The notes under the pieces were generated by a model, which ran no database searches, was not told the origin of the DNA, and saw only the letters and a list, made by a program, of their open reading frames with translations. A program made the translations under genes and the position numbers. A stretch of 64,000 nucleotides of DNA from Sphingomonas sp. BK580 (GTDB lineage: Bacteria; Pseudomonadota; Alphaproteobacteria; Sphingomonadales; Sphingomonadaceae), in assembly GCF_014194975.1 (NCBI RefSeq), contig NZ_JACIAY010000003.1, positions 434,001-498,000 on the forward strand, in the 5' to 3' direction. Each line of letters opens with the position of its first letter. Positions within the stretch are counted from its first letter, which is position 1. Shown here one piece after another: positions 17,810 to 27,915 of this stretch.

Positions 17810-19846
17810 TCACTGTACCGTGCGGCCCGTCCAGCGGTTCATCCAACCGATCACCTCGCGATACCATTGGCGCGAGTCCCTGGGCTTGAGCACCCAGTGG
17901 TTCTCGGCCGGGAAGACGAGCAGCCGCGACGGGACATCGCGGCGCTGCAGCGCGGTGAACGCCGCCAGCCCCTGCGTGTAGGGGATGCGGAAGTCCTTCT
18001 CGCCGGTGATCACCAGCTGCGGCGTCTTCCAATTGTCGACGTGATTGACCGGGTTCCATTTCTCGTACGCCTGCGGGTCCTCGAAATAGGCTTTGCCGCC
18101 ATGTTCCCACTCGTCGAACCACAGCTCCTCGGTCTCGTACGCCATCGCGCGCGCGTCGAAGACGCCGTCGTGCTGGACGATGCACTTGAAGCGATCGGGC
18201 CAACGCCCCTCGATCCAGTTCATCATATAGCCGCCGTAGCTCGCGCCGAGCGCGCAGGCGTTGCCGCCGTCCATCCACTCGAACCTGGCCGTCGCGGCGG
18301 CGAGCCCCTTCTGCAGGTCCTCGAGCGGCCAGCCGCCCCAGTTGTTGCGGATCGCGTCGGTGAAGGCCTGGCCGTAACCGGTCGAGCCGTGGAAATCGAC
18401 CGCCACCAGCGCGTAGCCCGCGCCGGCGAACACCGCCGGGTTCCAGCGGTACGACCAGCTGTTGTTGCTGGACCCCTGCGGTCCGCCGTGGACCATATAG
18501 GCGATCGGCAGCTTGCCGGTGCTGCCCGCCGGTCGCACCGCATAGCCCCAGACGGTGTCGTCGTTGGCGCCCTTGAAGCTGAACCGCTCGACCGTCGGTA
18601 TGTCGATGCCCGCGAGCTTGGCGGCGTTGACGCTGGTGAGCCGCTGCGGTGCGCGCCCAGGCGCGACGCGGTAGAAGTCGTCGGGCGCGATCAGGCTGTT
18701 CATCGCGACCACCGCGCCGCGCGGGCCGACCGCCACCGCGGCGACGTTGCCCTGCTGAGTCAGCCGCGTCACCTGCCCGCTCGCGGCGTCGACGCGCCAT
18801 AGCGGGTTCTCCTGCGTGTCCTCGGCGGTGACGTAGAGCGAGCGCGAGTCGGGCGCCCAGCGCAGCGACCCGACCGAGCGGTCCCAGCGCTCGGTCAGCG
18901 AGGTCGAGCGCCCGGTCGCGAGGTCGCGCAGCGTGAGCACGTAGCGATCGGCCTCGTAGCCGGGGCGGCGCATCGCCAGATAGGCGAGCGTGCGGCCGTC
19001 GGGCGAGGCGCTCGGCTGCGTGTCGGTGGCGCGGTTGGCGCCGGTGAGGTTGGTCGGTGCCGCGCTGGCGTCGGCGGGTACCTGGAAGACGTCCAGGTTG
19101 GTCGACAGCGGCTCGATCCGCCCCGCCTCGCGCAGCGCGAAATAGAGCGTGCGACCGTCCGGGCTCCAGCTCACCTCCTCGCCCCCGCCATAGGGCTTGG
19201 ATGGGGTATCGCCGACCAGCCCGCCCATCACCGAGCGGCCGTTGCCGCGCGCGCCCTGCGCGGTGAGCGGCAGCACGAACAGCTGCGAGCGCGTGCCGTC
19301 CGCCCAGGTGTCCCAGTGACGCACGAACAGTTGGTCGTAGGTGCGGCCCGCGCCGGCGTCGGCGCGCTTCTTCACCATCGGCAGCTCGAGCGTGGGCGCG
19401 CCGGGGTTGCGGTCGGCCCAGACCACGAGCTTGTCGCCCGTGGGCGCGACCTTGAACCCGCCGAAGCCGCCCTTGAAATCGGTGAGCCGCCGCGGCGTCC
19501 CGCCGGTCACGGGCACCGCCCAGATCGCGTCGTCGGCGCTGAAATAGACGGTGCCGGCGACGATCTGCGGGTCGTTCTCGTCGAGCCTGGGGTCGGCGGC
19601 GAGCTTCTCGGGGGCGGCGCCGGCGCGGGTCAGATCGAGCCGCCACAGATCGTAGCGTCCGCGATCGGCGTCGAGGTCGGTCTCGCGCTGTGCCCAGACC
19701 AGCCAGTGGCCGTCGTCGGACATGGCGGGCGCGCCGACGCGGCTCAGCATCGTGACATCGTCGATGGTGAGCTGACGCGCGGCGGCGGGAGTGGCGAGCG
19801 CGGCGGCGGCGAGCGCGAGCAGACTCGCGACGGAGGTGCGGTTCAT
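17810..19846 (-). CDS. Secreted S9 family (prolyl oligopeptidase-like) peptidase
   Basis: A 678-residue protein with an N-terminal signal peptide (about residues 1-23, ending TPAAA-RQ), then a beta-propeller region and a C-terminal alpha/beta-hydrolase domain. The catalytic triad is visible: Ser in GASYGGY, Asp in TGEKDFRIPYTQG, His in AENHWVLKP. The oxyanion region reads VHGGPQGSS. The family cleaves short peptides, often Xaa-Pro or acylaminoacyl, in the periplasm. The ATG was chosen because the signal peptide begins there; the upstream frame has no matching sequence. Confidence 0.93.
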   Translation of the reverse strand: MNRTSVASLLALAAAALATPAAARQLTIDDVTMLSRVGAPAMSDDGHWLVWAQRETDLDADRGRYDLWRLDLTRAGAAPEKLAADPRLDENDPQIVAGTVYFSADDAIWAVPVTGGTPRRLTDFKGGFGGFKVAPTGDKLVVWADRNPGAPTLELPMVKKRADAGAGRTYDQLFVRHWDTWADGTRSQLFVLPLTAQGARGNGRSVMGGLVGDTPSKPYGGGEEVSWSPDGRTLYFALREAGRIEPLSTNLDVFQVPADASAAPTNLTGANRATDTQPSASPDGRTLAYLAMRRPGYEADRYVLTLRDLATGRSTSLTERWDRSVGSLRWAPDSRSLYVTAEDTQENPLWRVDAASGQVTRLTQQGNVAAVAVGPRGAVVAMNSLIAPDDFYRVAPGRAPQRLTSVNAAKLAGIDIPTVERFSFKGANDDTVWGYAVRPAGSTGKLPIAYMVHGGPQGSSNNSWSYRWNPAVFAGAGYALVAVDFHGSTGYGQAFTDAIRNNWGGWPLEDLQKGLAAATARFEWMDGGNACALGASYGGYMMNWIEGRWPDRFKCIVQHDGVFDARAMAYETEELWFDEWEHGGKAYFEDPQAYEKWNPVNHVDNWKTPQLVITGEKDFRIPYTQGLAAFTALQRRDVPSRLLVFPAENHWVLKPRDSRQWYREVIGWMNRWTGRTVQ

Positions 19847-19931
19847 CGCGCGACGATACAGCAGAAGGTGACGGCTGAGACAATGCGAACGGTGGCGCGT
19901 GGCGGCGGGGAGGACGCTTTCCCCGCTTCTG

Positions 19932-19962
19932 CCACCCCGGTGAACCCGGGGTCCAGGTGGGT
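19932..19962. repeat. GC-rich intergenic hairpin
   Basis: CCCCGG (19935-19940) and CCGGGG (19946-19951) flank a TGAAC loop in the 290-base gap between the S9 peptidase and alaS. The context ACCCCGGTGAACCCGGGGTC is of the type repeated in sphingomonad intergenic regions. It is the only copy recognised in this window. Nothing else is seen in the gap. Confidence 0.5.
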
Positions 19963-20136
19963 GACGCCGCGTGCGGTCACTTCGGCCGTCGCAAGTGGTC
20001 CCCGGCGTGCGCCGCGGCGGCAGCTCAGGTGAGCAGCGGCTCACCCTCGATCAGACCGCCGAGCCCCTGCGCGCGCCGGGGCCGAGATGCGGCAAACGAC
20101 ACGCTGGCGGCCCGGGGTTCCTGAGGAACGCTTCCC

Positions 20137-22815
20137 TCACGCCTCCGCGGTCGCCCCTTCCAGCGCCGCGCGGATCGCGGCGAGTGCCTCCGCCGCCTGC
20201 GAGCCGTCCGGGCCACCGCCCTGCGCCATGTCGGGGCGACCGCCGCCGCCCTGCCCGCCCAGCGCGGCGACGGCGCGGCGCAGCAGATCGACCGCGTTGA
20301 AGCGCCCCACCAGATCCTCGGTCACCCCGACCGCGACCGAGGCGCGCCCGTCGTTGACCGCGATCACCGCCGCCACGCCCGAGCCGACGCGCTGCTTGGC
20401 CTCGTCGACCGCGCCACGCAGTCCCTTGGCGTCGAAGCCGTCGAGCACCTGGCCGACGAAGGCGACGTCGCCGACCCGCTCCGGACCCGACGGCGCGCCG
20501 CCGGCACCGCCGCCGAGCGCCAGCGCCTTCTTCGCCTCGGCCAGCTCGCGCTCGAGCCGACGCCGCTCGTCGAGCAGCGCGGTGACTCGCGCGGGCACCT
20601 CGTCCGGCGTGGTGCGCAGCGACGCCGCGACGGCGCGCAGCGTCTCGTCGCGCGCGCTGAGGTAAGCGCGTGCCGCCTCGCCGGTCAGCGCCTCGACACG
20701 GCGCACGCCGCTCGACACCGCGCTCTCGCCGACGATCTTCAACAGGCCGATGTCGCCGAGCGCGCCGACGTGCGTGCCGCCGCACAGCTCGATCGAGTAG
20801 GTCGCGCCGTCCGCCTCGCGGCCCATCGACACGACGCGGACCTCGTCGCCATACTTCTCGCCGAACAGCGCCATCGCGCCCATCGCGATCGCGTCGTCGG
20901 GGGTCATCAGGCGCGTCTCAACCGCGCCGTTGCCGCGGATCTGCGCGTTGACCGCGGCCTCGGCATCGGCGAGCTCGGCTGGCGTCATCGCGCTGGGGTG
21001 CGAGACGTCGAAGCGCAGCCGCTCGGGCGCGACCAGCGAACCCTTCTGCGCCACGTGTGTGCCGAGCCGCTGGCGCAGCGCCTCGTGCAACAGGTGCGTG
21101 GCGGAGTGATTGGCGCGGATCGCGCCGCGCCGCGCGTGATCGACCGTCAGCCGCACCGTGTCGCCGACCGCCAGCTCACCCGCGTCGATCGCGGCGTGAT
21201 GGACCCAGAGCTTGCCGAGCTGCTTCGACGTGTCGGTCACGCGCGCCGCCACACCCGAGTCGGTGGCGAGCGTGCCCGCGTCGCCGACCTGGCCGCCGCT
21301 CTCGCCGTAGAAGGGGGTCTGGTTGACGATCACGTCGACCTGGTCGCCCGCGGCGACGCGCTCGACTCGCGCGCCGTCCTTGACCAGCGCGAGCACCACG
21401 CCCTCGCCGCTCTCGCTGGCGTAACCGGTGAACTCGGTCGCGCCGAACTGGTCGGCGAGGTCGAACCACAATTCGTCCGAGGCTTTGGCGCCCGAGCCCT
21501 TCCACGCCGCGCGCGCGGCGCGTTTCTGCTCGGCCATCGCCGCGTCGAAGCCGGCGCGATCGACGCGGTAACCCTGCGCGCGCAGTGCGTCCTCGGTGAG
21601 GTCGTAGGGGAAGCCGAACGTGTCGTAGAGCTTGAACGCGGTCTCGCCCGCGAGCGTGTCGCCCGGCCGCATCCCGCCCGTGGCGTCGTCGAGCAGGCGC
21701 AGGCCCTTCTCCAGCGTCTGGCGGAAGCGAGTCTCCTCCTGTTGCAGCGTCGCCTCGATCAGCGGCTGCGCGCGCACCAGCTCGGGGTAAGCCGCACCCA
21801 TCTCGGCGACGAGCGCGGGCACCAGGCGGTGCATCAGCGGCTCCTTGGCGCCGAGCAGGTGCGCGTGGCGCATCGCGCGGCGCATGATCCGGCGCAGCAC
21901 ATAGCCGCGGCCCTCGTTGGCGGGCAGCACGCCGTCGGCGACGAGGAAGCCCGAGCAGCGCAGGTGATCGGCGATGACGCGGTGGCTCGCCTGATTGTCG
22001 CCGGTGGTGGCGGTGTGGGTCAGCGCGCCCGACGCGGCGATCAGCGCCTTGAACGTGTCGGTGTCGTAATTGTCATGGACGCCCTGCATCACCGCGGCGA
22101 CGCGCTCCAGCCCCATGCCGGTGTCAATCGACGGGCGCGGCAGGTCGCCGACGATCGCGTCGGCCTCCTGCACGAACTGCATGAAGACGAGGTTCCAGAT
22201 CTCGACGAAACGGTCGCCGTCCTCGTCGGGCGATCCCGGCGGGCCGCCCGGGATATGGTCGCCATGGTCGTAGAAGATCTCGGAGCATGGCCCGCACGGC
22301 CCGTCCGACCCCATCGCCCAGAAATTGTCTTTCGTCGGGATGCGGATGATGCGTTGGTCGGGCAGGCCCGCGATCTTCTTCCACAGGTCGAACGCCTGAT
22401 CGTCGGTGTGGAAGACGGTCGCGGTCAGCTTGTCGGCCGGCAGCCCCCATTCCTTGGTCAGCAGCGTCCACGCGTGCGTGATCGCCTGCTCCTTGAAATA
22501 GTCGCCGAACGAGAAGTTGCCGAGCATCTCGAAGAAGGTGTGGTGGCGCGCGGTATAGCCGACATTGTCGAGGTCGTTGTGCTTGCCGCCGGCGCGGACG
22601 CACTTCTGCGCGCTGGTCGCGGTGGTGTACGGCCGCGTCTCGAGCCCGGTGAAGACGTTCTTGAACGGCACCATGCCGGCGTTGACGAACATCAGCGTCG
22701 GGTCATTCTGCGGCACCAACGGTGCCGACGGCACGATGCGGTGCCCGCTGCCGCCGAAATAGTCCAGGAACGAGCGGCGGAGATCGTTGGTCGAGGTGGT
22801 GCTGGTCGAGCTCAT
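20137..22815 (-). CDS. alaS: Alanyl-tRNA synthetase
   Basis: An 892-residue class II synthetase. The N-terminal catalytic core contains [14 protein letters not shown] and [12 protein letters not shown]. The editing domain has the zinc-ligand motifs [11 protein letters not shown] and ELCGGTHV. The C-terminal C-Ala domain ends in a Gly-rich stretch ([17 protein letters not shown]) near 20215-20260, which is the known conserved GG motif of AlaRS. It charges tRNA-Ala and clears mischarged Ser and Gly. The ATG was set at [16 protein letters not shown]; the frame is open far upstream but antisense to the next gene. Confidence 0.97.
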   Translation of the reverse strand: MSSTSTTSTNDLRRSFLDYFGGSGHRIVPSAPLVPQNDPTLMFVNAGMVPFKNVFTGLETRPYTTATSAQKCVRAGGKHNDLDNVGYTARHHTFFEMLGNFSFGDYFKEQAITHAWTLLTKEWGLPADKLTATVFHTDDQAFDLWKKIAGLPDQRIIRIPTKDNFWAMGSDGPCGPCSEIFYDHGDHIPGGPPGSPDEDGDRFVEIWNLVFMQFVQEADAIVGDLPRPSIDTGMGLERVAAVMQGVHDNYDTDTFKALIAASGALTHTATTGDNQASHRVIADHLRCSGFLVADGVLPANEGRGYVLRRIMRRAMRHAHLLGAKEPLMHRLVPALVAEMGAAYPELVRAQPLIEATLQQEETRFRQTLEKGLRLLDDATGGMRPGDTLAGETAFKLYDTFGFPYDLTEDALRAQGYRVDRAGFDAAMAEQKRAARAAWKGSGAKASDELWFDLADQFGATEFTGYASESGEGVVLALVKDGARVERVAAGDQVDVIVNQTPFYGESGGQVGDAGTLATDSGVAARVTDTSKQLGKLWVHHAAIDAGELAVGDTVRLTVDHARRGAIRANHSATHLLHEALRQRLGTHVAQKGSLVAPERLRFDVSHPSAMTPAELADAEAAVNAQIRGNGAVETRLMTPDDAIAMGAMALFGEKYGDEVRVVSMGREADGATYSIELCGGTHVGALGDIGLLKIVGESAVSSGVRRVEALTGEAARAYLSARDETLRAVAASLRTTPDEVPARVTALLDERRRLERELAEAKKALALGGGAGGAPSGPERVGDVAFVGQVLDGFDAKGLRGAVDEAKQRVGSGVAAVIAVNDGRASVAVGVTEDLVGRFNAVDLLRRAVAALGGQGGGGRPDMAQGGGPDGSQAAEALAAIRAALEGATAEA

Positions 22816-22974
22816 GGCCGGGTGACTTAATCGCCCATGGCGGCGCTGCCTAGCCTCAGGCGTTGCAAAGCGGCAACGATGCCGACCTATCCCGTTCCGG
22901 GACAGGATGCGGCTCTTTGTGAATCTATGGTTAACGGGTAGATGACCGCTCACAGGAGCAGGGGGATACACGAC

Positions 22975-23712
22975 ATGAACGTACGGAAGTGGCTTCTCGC
23001 CGCGGCGACCGGTGCTGTGCTCGCGCCGCTGGGTGCCTCGGCGGCAACGATCGTCGCCACCGACAGCGAGTCGGTCCTGCTGGGTATCCCACGCTTCGAC
23101 TCCAGCTTGGGCACGTTGAACAAGGTGACGCTCGACGTGAGCGTCACGAAGTTCCGCTCGTGGTTGCTCCGCGCGCCCTCCGGCACGACCTCGCCGGTCG
23201 CGCTCGACTGGTCGGTCAACGGCGATTGGCAGTTGCTCGGCAACGGTCTCGCGGCGCCGCTGCTGGTCCCGATCGTCGGCAGCGGCAGCAGCACCGTCGC
23301 GCTCTCGCCGGCCGCTGGCACGGACTTCGGCTATTTCGAGGTGTCCGGCAGCGGCACCGGGTCGGCAACGCTCGACACCAGCTATTTCATCGGCTCGCAG
23401 CGCGTCTACTTCAACGGCTTCGACCTGGGCTTCAACGCGCCGCCGGCGGGCGACACGACGATCACCGGCGTGCCGACGGGCGGTGCGGTGACCCATCTGT
23501 CGCGCTCCTGCCAGCTCGGCTTCGGCGGCACGCCGATGCCCGCGGACGACGATTTCTGCGGCAGCGTGCGCTATACGCTCACTTACGACTACACGCCCTT
23601 CGGCGCGGCCGTGCCCGAGCCGGCGAGCTGGGCGATGATGGTGCTCGGGTTCGGCCTCGCCGGTGCCGCGATCCGGCGTCGTCGCGCCGTCGGCGATCGC
23701 GCGGCCGCCTGA
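22975..23712 (+). CDS. PEP-CTERM (PEPxxWA type) sorting-domain exported protein
   Basis: A 245-residue protein with an N-terminal signal peptide (about 1-23, cleavage near GASA-A), a beta-rich body containing a Cys pair (SCQLG and DFCGS), and a C-terminal [18 protein letters not shown] helix ended by RRRR. This is the alphaproteobacterial PEP-CTERM sorting signal. Such proteins are thought to be processed and displayed at, or released from, the cell surface. AGGGGGA lies 9 bases before the ATG. A broken relative with the same DLG...YDY...PEP layout lies at 60122-60386. Confidence 0.88.
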   Translation: MNVRKWLLAAATGAVLAPLGASAATIVATDSESVLLGIPRFDSSLGTLNKVTLDVSVTKFRSWLLRAPSGTTSPVALDWSVNGDWQLLGNGLAAPLLVPIVGSGSSTVALSPAAGTDFGYFEVSGSGTGSATLDTSYFIGSQRVYFNGFDLGFNAPPAGDTTITGVPTGGAVTHLSRSCQLGFGGTPMPADDDFCGSVRYTLTYDYTPFGAAVPEPASWAMMVLGFGLAGAAIRRRRAVGDRAAA

Positions 23713-23716
23713 CGCC

Positions 23717-25006
23717 TCAGACCGGCCGCTCGATCGAATCGGGCGGTTCGCTGAACCAGCGCGGGCCGTCGGCGGTGACGTGGAAGCAATCCTCCAGCCG
23801 GACGCCGAACTTGCCCGGCAGGTACAGGCCGGGCTCGTCCGAGAAGCACATGCCGGGCGCGAGTCGCGTGCTCTCGCCGCGGACGAGGTTGACCGGCTCG
23901 TGCCCGTCCATGCCGATGCCGTGTCCGGTGCGGTGCGACAGGCCCGGCAGCCGGTAGGCCGGGCCATAGCCAAGCGGCTCGTAATAGCCGCGGACGGCGT
24001 CGTCGACCGCGCCGGCCGCGACGCCGACGCGCGCGGTGCGGAAGGCGAGCGCCTGTGCCGCCTTCACCTGATCCCATACCCGCCGCTGCGCAACCGAGGC
24101 GCTGCCGTGCACCCAGGTGCGCGACACGTCCGACTGGTACCCCTGGACGGTGCAGCCGCAGTCCATCAGCACCACCTGACCATCGTCGAGGCGGATCACC
24201 TCGCGGCTGCCGTGGGGCAGCGCGGCGGCGGGACCGATCAGCGCCAGCGCGAACTCGGGCTCGCCGCCGAGCTTCTCGGTCGCGGCGGTCATCAGCGCGC
24301 CGATCTGCTGGCCGGTCATGCCCTTCTCGACCCGCGGATAGGTCCAGCGATAGGCCGCGAGCGTCACGTCCGTGGCGCGCTGCATCAGCGCGATCTCGGC
24401 CGCGGTCTTGATCATGCGGCAGCCGCGCACGACCGGATCGGCGCTGACCAGCCTTGCCCCCGGCAGCGCGCGCGCCAGGCCGGCGTAGACGAAGTAGCGC
24501 ACGCTCTCCTCCACGCCGACCGGACGCGCCGCCAGCCCGCGGTCGCGCAGGAAGCCCGCGACCGTCGCGAGCGGATCCTGGTCCTCCTGCCATACGCGCA
24601 CCTCCGCCGGCACCGCCAGCGTCTGGCGGACCGACGGTTCCTCGAAGAACGGCGTGACGACACACGGCTCGCCCTCGACCGGCAGGATCGCCGCGGTGAG
24701 CCGCTCGCTGCGCCCCCAGCGCACCCCGCTGAAATAGATCAGGCTCGATCCCGGCTCGACCAGCACCGCGCCGATCCCGTGCGCGCGCATCAGCGCCTGC
24801 GCCCGCCCCAGCCGCGACGCGCGCTCGGCGGCGTCGATCGGGCGCGCGTCGGCGGTGAGGTCATGCAGCGCGGTCAGATCCGGCGCGGCGGCGCGCACGA
24901 CCGCGGCGGACGCGTCGGCCGGCACCGCGCTCGTCCCCGCCAGCAGCGCCGCACCGCCGGTGAGCACGTCGCGGCGGGCGGGGCGATAGGGGCTTCGCGT
25001 CGTCAT
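23717..25006 (-). CDS. Xaa-Pro dipeptidase/aminopeptidase, M24 family, with twin-arginine signal
   Basis: A 429-residue protein. The N-terminus [15 protein letters not shown] is a Tat-type signal. The creatinase-like N-domain is followed by the pita-bread M24 domain with the metal ligands in [17 protein letters not shown] (two Asp), [12 protein letters not shown] (His), and [19 protein letters not shown] (two Glu). M24B enzymes remove N-terminal residues before proline or split Xaa-Pro dipeptides. Export in folded form through Tat fits a metal enzyme. It converges with the PEP-CTERM gene, leaving 4 bases between them. Confidence 0.9.
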   Translation of the reverse strand: MTTRSPYRPARRDVLTGGAALLAGTSAVPADASAAVVRAAAPDLTALHDLTADARPIDAAERASRLGRAQALMRAHGIGAVLVEPGSSLIYFSGVRWGRSERLTAAILPVEGEPCVVTPFFEEPSVRQTLAVPAEVRVWQEDQDPLATVAGFLRDRGLAARPVGVEESVRYFVYAGLARALPGARLVSADPVVRGCRMIKTAAEIALMQRATDVTLAAYRWTYPRVEKGMTGQQIGALMTAATEKLGGEPEFALALIGPAAALPHGSREVIRLDDGQVVLMDCGCTVQGYQSDVSRTWVHGSASVAQRRVWDQVKAAQALAFRTARVGVAAGAVDDAVRGYYEPLGYGPAYRLPGLSHRTGHGIGMDGHEPVNLVRGESTRLAPGMCFSDEPGLYLPGKFGVRLEDCFHVTADGPRWFSEPPDSIERPV

Positions 25007-25079
25007 GCACCGGCACTAGGGCGCTTGACCGAGTGCTCGCAATCCCCTTCCCTCGCGCGCGCATCAACCGGAGCGACGA

Positions 25080-26402
25080 ATGGCCAAACGGCTGACCCTC
25101 TACATCCTCGTCGGGCTCGCGCTCGGCCTCGTGCTGGGCCTCGTGCTCAACGTGTGGCTCGACGACGGCACGCCCGCGGGGGCGAAGCGCGCCACCGAGG
25201 TCGCCGGTTATTTCTCGATCGTCACCACCTTGTTCCTGCGACTGATCAAGATGATCATCGCGCCGCTGGTGTTCGCGACGCTCGTCTCGGGTATCGCGCA
25301 GATGGGCGATACGCGCGCGCTCGGCCGGATCGGCGCGCGCAGCCTCGCCTGGTTCCTCTCGGCGAGCCTGCTGTCGCTCACGCTCGGGCTCATCATGGTC
25401 AACCTGCTCCAGCCCGGCGTCGGCGTGGGCCTGGCGCTGCCGGCCGCGGGCGGGACGAGCGGGCTCGAGACGGCGGCGTTCAACCTCAAGGACTTCTTCA
25501 CCCATATCGTGCCGTCCTCGATGGTCGACGCGATGGCCAAGAACGAGATCCTGCAGATCGTCGTGATGTCGGTCTTCGTCGGCGTCGCGATCACCGCGGT
25601 GGGCGAGAAAGCCGCGCCGCTGGTGCGCGCGATCGACGCGCTGGTCCATGTCATGCTGCAGGTGACCGACTATGTCATGCGCGTCGCGCCGCTCGCCGTC
25701 TTCGCCGCGGTCGCCGGCACGCTGACCGAGCGCGGGCCCGACGTGATCGGTCAGCTCGCTTTTTTCATGGGCAGCTTCTATCTTACGCTGCTGGTGCTGT
25801 GGGCGGCGCTGCTGGGCATCGGATTCCTGTTCCTCGGTCCGCGCATCGGCGCGCTGATCCGCCACGTGCGCGAGCCGCTGCTGGTGGCCTTCTCCACCGC
25901 CTCCTCGGAGGCGGCCTATCCGCGCATGCTCGAGGCGCTCGACCGCTTCGGCGTGCCGCCGCGGATCGCCAGCTTCGTGCTGCCGCTGGGCTATTCGTTC
26001 AACCTCGACGGCTCGATGATCTACATGACCTTCGCGTCGCTGTTCATCGCCCAGGCGTACGGCATCGACATGTCGCTCGGGCAGATGGTGACGATGCTCC
26101 TCGTGCTGATGGTGACCAGCAAGGGGATCGCGGGAGTGCCGCGTGCCAGCCTGGTGGTGATCGCGGCGACGCTGCCGATGTTCCACCTGCCCGAGGCGGG
26201 CCTGCTGCTGATCCTCGCGATCGACCACTTCCTCGACATGGGGCGCACCGCCACCAACGTGATCGGCAACGCGGTGGCGAGCGCCGTGATCGCGAGATGG
26301 GAGGGCGGCTTCGACCCGCCCGAGCCGCTCGCGATCGAGCCCGCGCGCGCGCCCGCGGGCGACGGTCCGGCGCGGCCGGTGGAGCGGTTCGGCGACGCGT
26401 GA
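25080..26402 (+). CDS. Dicarboxylate/amino acid:cation symporter (DAACS family)
   Basis: A 440-residue inner-membrane protein with about eight transmembrane segments and the re-entrant loops of the glutamate/dicarboxylate carriers. Diagnostic segments are IKMIIAPLVFATLVSGIAQM, the hairpin SSEAAYPRMLE in place of the usual serine-rich HP1 loop, GYSFNLDGSMIYMTFAS, and the HP2 region GIAGVPRASLVVIAA, then MGRTATNVIGNAVAS. It imports C4-dicarboxylates or acidic amino acids with Na+ or H+. It is transcribed divergently from the M24 peptidase, with a 73-base gap. Confidence 0.92.
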   Translation: MAKRLTLYILVGLALGLVLGLVLNVWLDDGTPAGAKRATEVAGYFSIVTTLFLRLIKMIIAPLVFATLVSGIAQMGDTRALGRIGARSLAWFLSASLLSLTLGLIMVNLLQPGVGVGLALPAAGGTSGLETAAFNLKDFFTHIVPSSMVDAMAKNEILQIVVMSVFVGVAITAVGEKAAPLVRAIDALVHVMLQVTDYVMRVAPLAVFAAVAGTLTERGPDVIGQLAFFMGSFYLTLLVLWAALLGIGFLFLGPRIGALIRHVREPLLVAFSTASSEAAYPRMLEALDRFGVPPRIASFVLPLGYSFNLDGSMIYMTFASLFIAQAYGIDMSLGQMVTMLLVLMVTSKGIAGVPRASLVVIAATLPMFHLPEAGLLLILAIDHFLDMGRTATNVIGNAVASAVIARWEGGFDPPEPLAIEPARAPAGDGPARPVERFGDA

Positions 26403-26442
26403 GCCGCTCCGCTAGTCACCCTGTGTTATCTAACGCGGTCAC

Positions 26443-27324
26443 TCAGCTCACCGCAGCCCGCCGCCGATAGCTCAGCGCCTCGGCGACATGCGCGCGGCGG
26501 ACCGGCTCGGAGCCGGCCAGATCGGCGATCGTGCGGCTGGTCCGCAGCACCCGGGTGTAGCCGCGCGCCGACAGGCGCAGCGTCGTCGCGGCCTCGACCA
26601 GCAGCGCGCGACCGGCCTCGTCGGGCGTGGCGAAGCGGTCGAGCCGGTCGCCCTCGAGCTCGGCGTTGGTGCGCAGCCCGGTGCCGGCGAGCCGCTCGCG
26701 CTGCACCTCGCGCGCGGCGGCGACCCGCGCGCCGACCTCGGCCGAGCCCTCCGCCGCGGGCGGCAGCGCCAGCTCGAGCGCGGTCAGCGCGGCGACCTCG
26801 ACGTGCAGGTCGATCCGATCGAGCAGCGGGCCCGAGACGCGCGCCTGATAGTCGAGGCCGCAGCGCGGCGCGCGTCCGCACGACAGCGCGGGGTCGCCGA
26901 GATGGCCGCAGCGGCACGGGTTCATCGCCGCCACTAGCTGCACCCGCGCGGGATAGGTCACGTGCGCGTTGGCGCGGGCGATGCTGACGGTGCCGCTCTC
27001 GAGCGGCTGGCGCAGCGAGTCGAGTACCGCGCGCTGGAACTCGGGCAGCTCGTCGAGGAACAGCACGCCGTTGTGCGCCAGGCTCACCTCGCCCGGTCGC
27101 ACGCGCAGCCCGCCGCCGGTCAGCGCCGCGATGCTCGCCGAATGGTGCGGGGCGCGGAACGGGCGCACGCGCGTCAGCGCGCCGCCCGCGAGCGTCCCCG
27201 CGACCGACTGGACCATCGACACTTCCAGCGCCTCGGCCGAGTCGAGCGGCGGCAGGATGCCAGGCAGGCACGCCGCCATCAGCGACTTGCCCGCGCCGGG
27301 CGGGCCGACGAACAGCAGGTTCGA
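26443..27324 (-). pseudogene. Truncated YifB/ComM family Mg-chelatase-like AAA+ ATPase
   Basis: The preserved part runs from NLLFVGPPGAGKSLM (Walker A) through VLFLDELPEF (Walker B) and the NPCRCGH region to the C-terminal Mg-chelatase domain ending AEALSYRR. Complete ComM proteins are about 500 residues and begin with a Lon-protease-like ChlI domain of about 200 residues. Here that half is absent and is replaced at about 27322 by unrelated sequence leading into a dispersed repeat. The open frame continues about 40 codons beyond the junction to a TTG without a Shine-Dalgarno site, so it is probably dead. ComM is a branch-migration helicase for natural transformation. Confidence 0.85.
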
Positions 27325-27402
27325 TATGGCTACACCGGTGCTGTGAGCTGCGCTTTGTGGGTCAGAATGCGTCTCCCCCTGTTCTTCTAACGAGGTGACA
27401 AA

Positions 27403-27460
27403 GACCCAAAACCGGTCACTCAGGGCCGCCCGCCGATCGCCCAACTCCGGACGCTTGTTC
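27403..27460 (+). repeat. Dispersed repeat, copy A (just inside the comM junction)
   Basis: It starts GACCCAAAACCGGTCACT and ends CCAACTCCGGACGCTTGTTC. The same pattern (GACCCAnAACCGGTCA, a variable middle, then CCCAACTTTGGACGC and GTTCAT) recurs at 33783, 41017, 44259, 60508 and 63405, always on the plus strand. It lies about 80 bases from the point where comM homology ends. Confidence 0.6.
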
Positions 27461-27686
27461 AGGTTGAACCTTAGCCTGTTTTTATCGGCTTCTCGCGGCG
27501 AGCAGCGAAAGTAAGGCTCACCTCGGCGACATCAGTACAGGCTTTTTGCCCTTCGCCTTTCCACTCTAACCTCCCTCCCCAGCGCCTCACGGGTAAGGTC
27601 ATTTCGGCGCCTTTACGCTCTTGCCAAAAGTCCTTGCATGCACTTTCGTATAGGCTCATGGTTCAACGATCGCTGACATTCGCTTC
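27461..27686. other. Intergenic, no confident gene
   Basis: Between the repeat and the first leader element there is only a 62-codon minus-strand open frame (27471-27659) without a recognised domain or convincing start. I do not call it a gene. Confidence 0.5.
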
Positions 27687-27726
27687 GTAAGCGTCGGCGG
27701 CTGAGAGACAGCGAGCTCCCGCTTAC
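27687..27726 (+). promoter_or_regulatory. 40-base leader element, copy 1
   Basis: GTAAGCG and CGCTTAC (7-bp inverted arms) enclose a 26-base centre containing GGCTGAGAG and GCTCCC. The element ends 16 bases before the ATG of a 15-codon frame. A second copy of exactly the same length, identical at 32 of 40 positions, lies at 29614-29653 and ends 15 bases before another MDL-EL frame. It could be a 5'-UTR hairpin or a protein-binding site. Confidence 0.55.
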
Positions 27727-27742
27727 GCGCGGAGTGACGTAT

Positions 27743-27790
27743 ATGGACCTCCTCGAACTGCCCCTGACGATCAAGTGCGGCCTGCAATGA
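27743..27790 (+). CDS. 15-codon leader-peptide-like ORF (MDLLEL...)
   Basis: The frame encodes MDLLELPLTIKCGLQ and stops in TGA, which overlaps the next ATG (ATGA). GGAGTGA lies 7 bases before its start, a strong Shine-Dalgarno match. The first residues match the start of the 84-residue protein at 29669 (MDLIEL), which has the same upstream element. It may be a leader peptide coupling translation of the following membrane protein, or the decayed head of an MDLIEL-type gene. Confidence 0.4.
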   Translation: MDLLELPLTIKCGLQ

Positions 27791-27915
27791 TTTGGCTACT
27801 ACTCGTCCTAAGCGTCATCTGGATCATGCCCAGTGCGCTGATCATTATGCTCTATCTCAGCTCTCTAGCGTCGCCGCGTGCACGTGGCTGGCTGCTACGT
27901 AAGCTGGTTTCGTGA
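27787..27915 (+). CDS. Small membrane protein, 42 residues
   Basis: The protein begins MIWLLLVLSVIWIMPSALII and is almost wholly hydrophobic for the first 28 residues, then ends with a basic tail (SPRARGWLLRKLVS). This is a typical single-span small inner-membrane protein with its C-terminus in the cytoplasm by the positive-inside rule. It overlaps the 15-codon frame upstream by four bases and has no separate ribosome site, so translation is probably coupled. It is too short for family recognition. Confidence 0.5.
   Translation: MIWLLLVLSVIWIMPSALIIMLYLSSLASPRARGWLLRKLVS

Noticed and set aside
22816..23973. Long N-terminal extension of the alanyl-tRNA synthetase frame
   Set aside because: Family similarity begins at [14 protein letters not shown]. 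The extension is antisense to the PEP-CTERM gene.
27442..27444. TTG start for an intact short ComM-like protein
   Set aside because: It has no Shine-Dalgarno site, and the first 40 codons derive from the dispersed repeat, so the gene is treated as a pseudogene.
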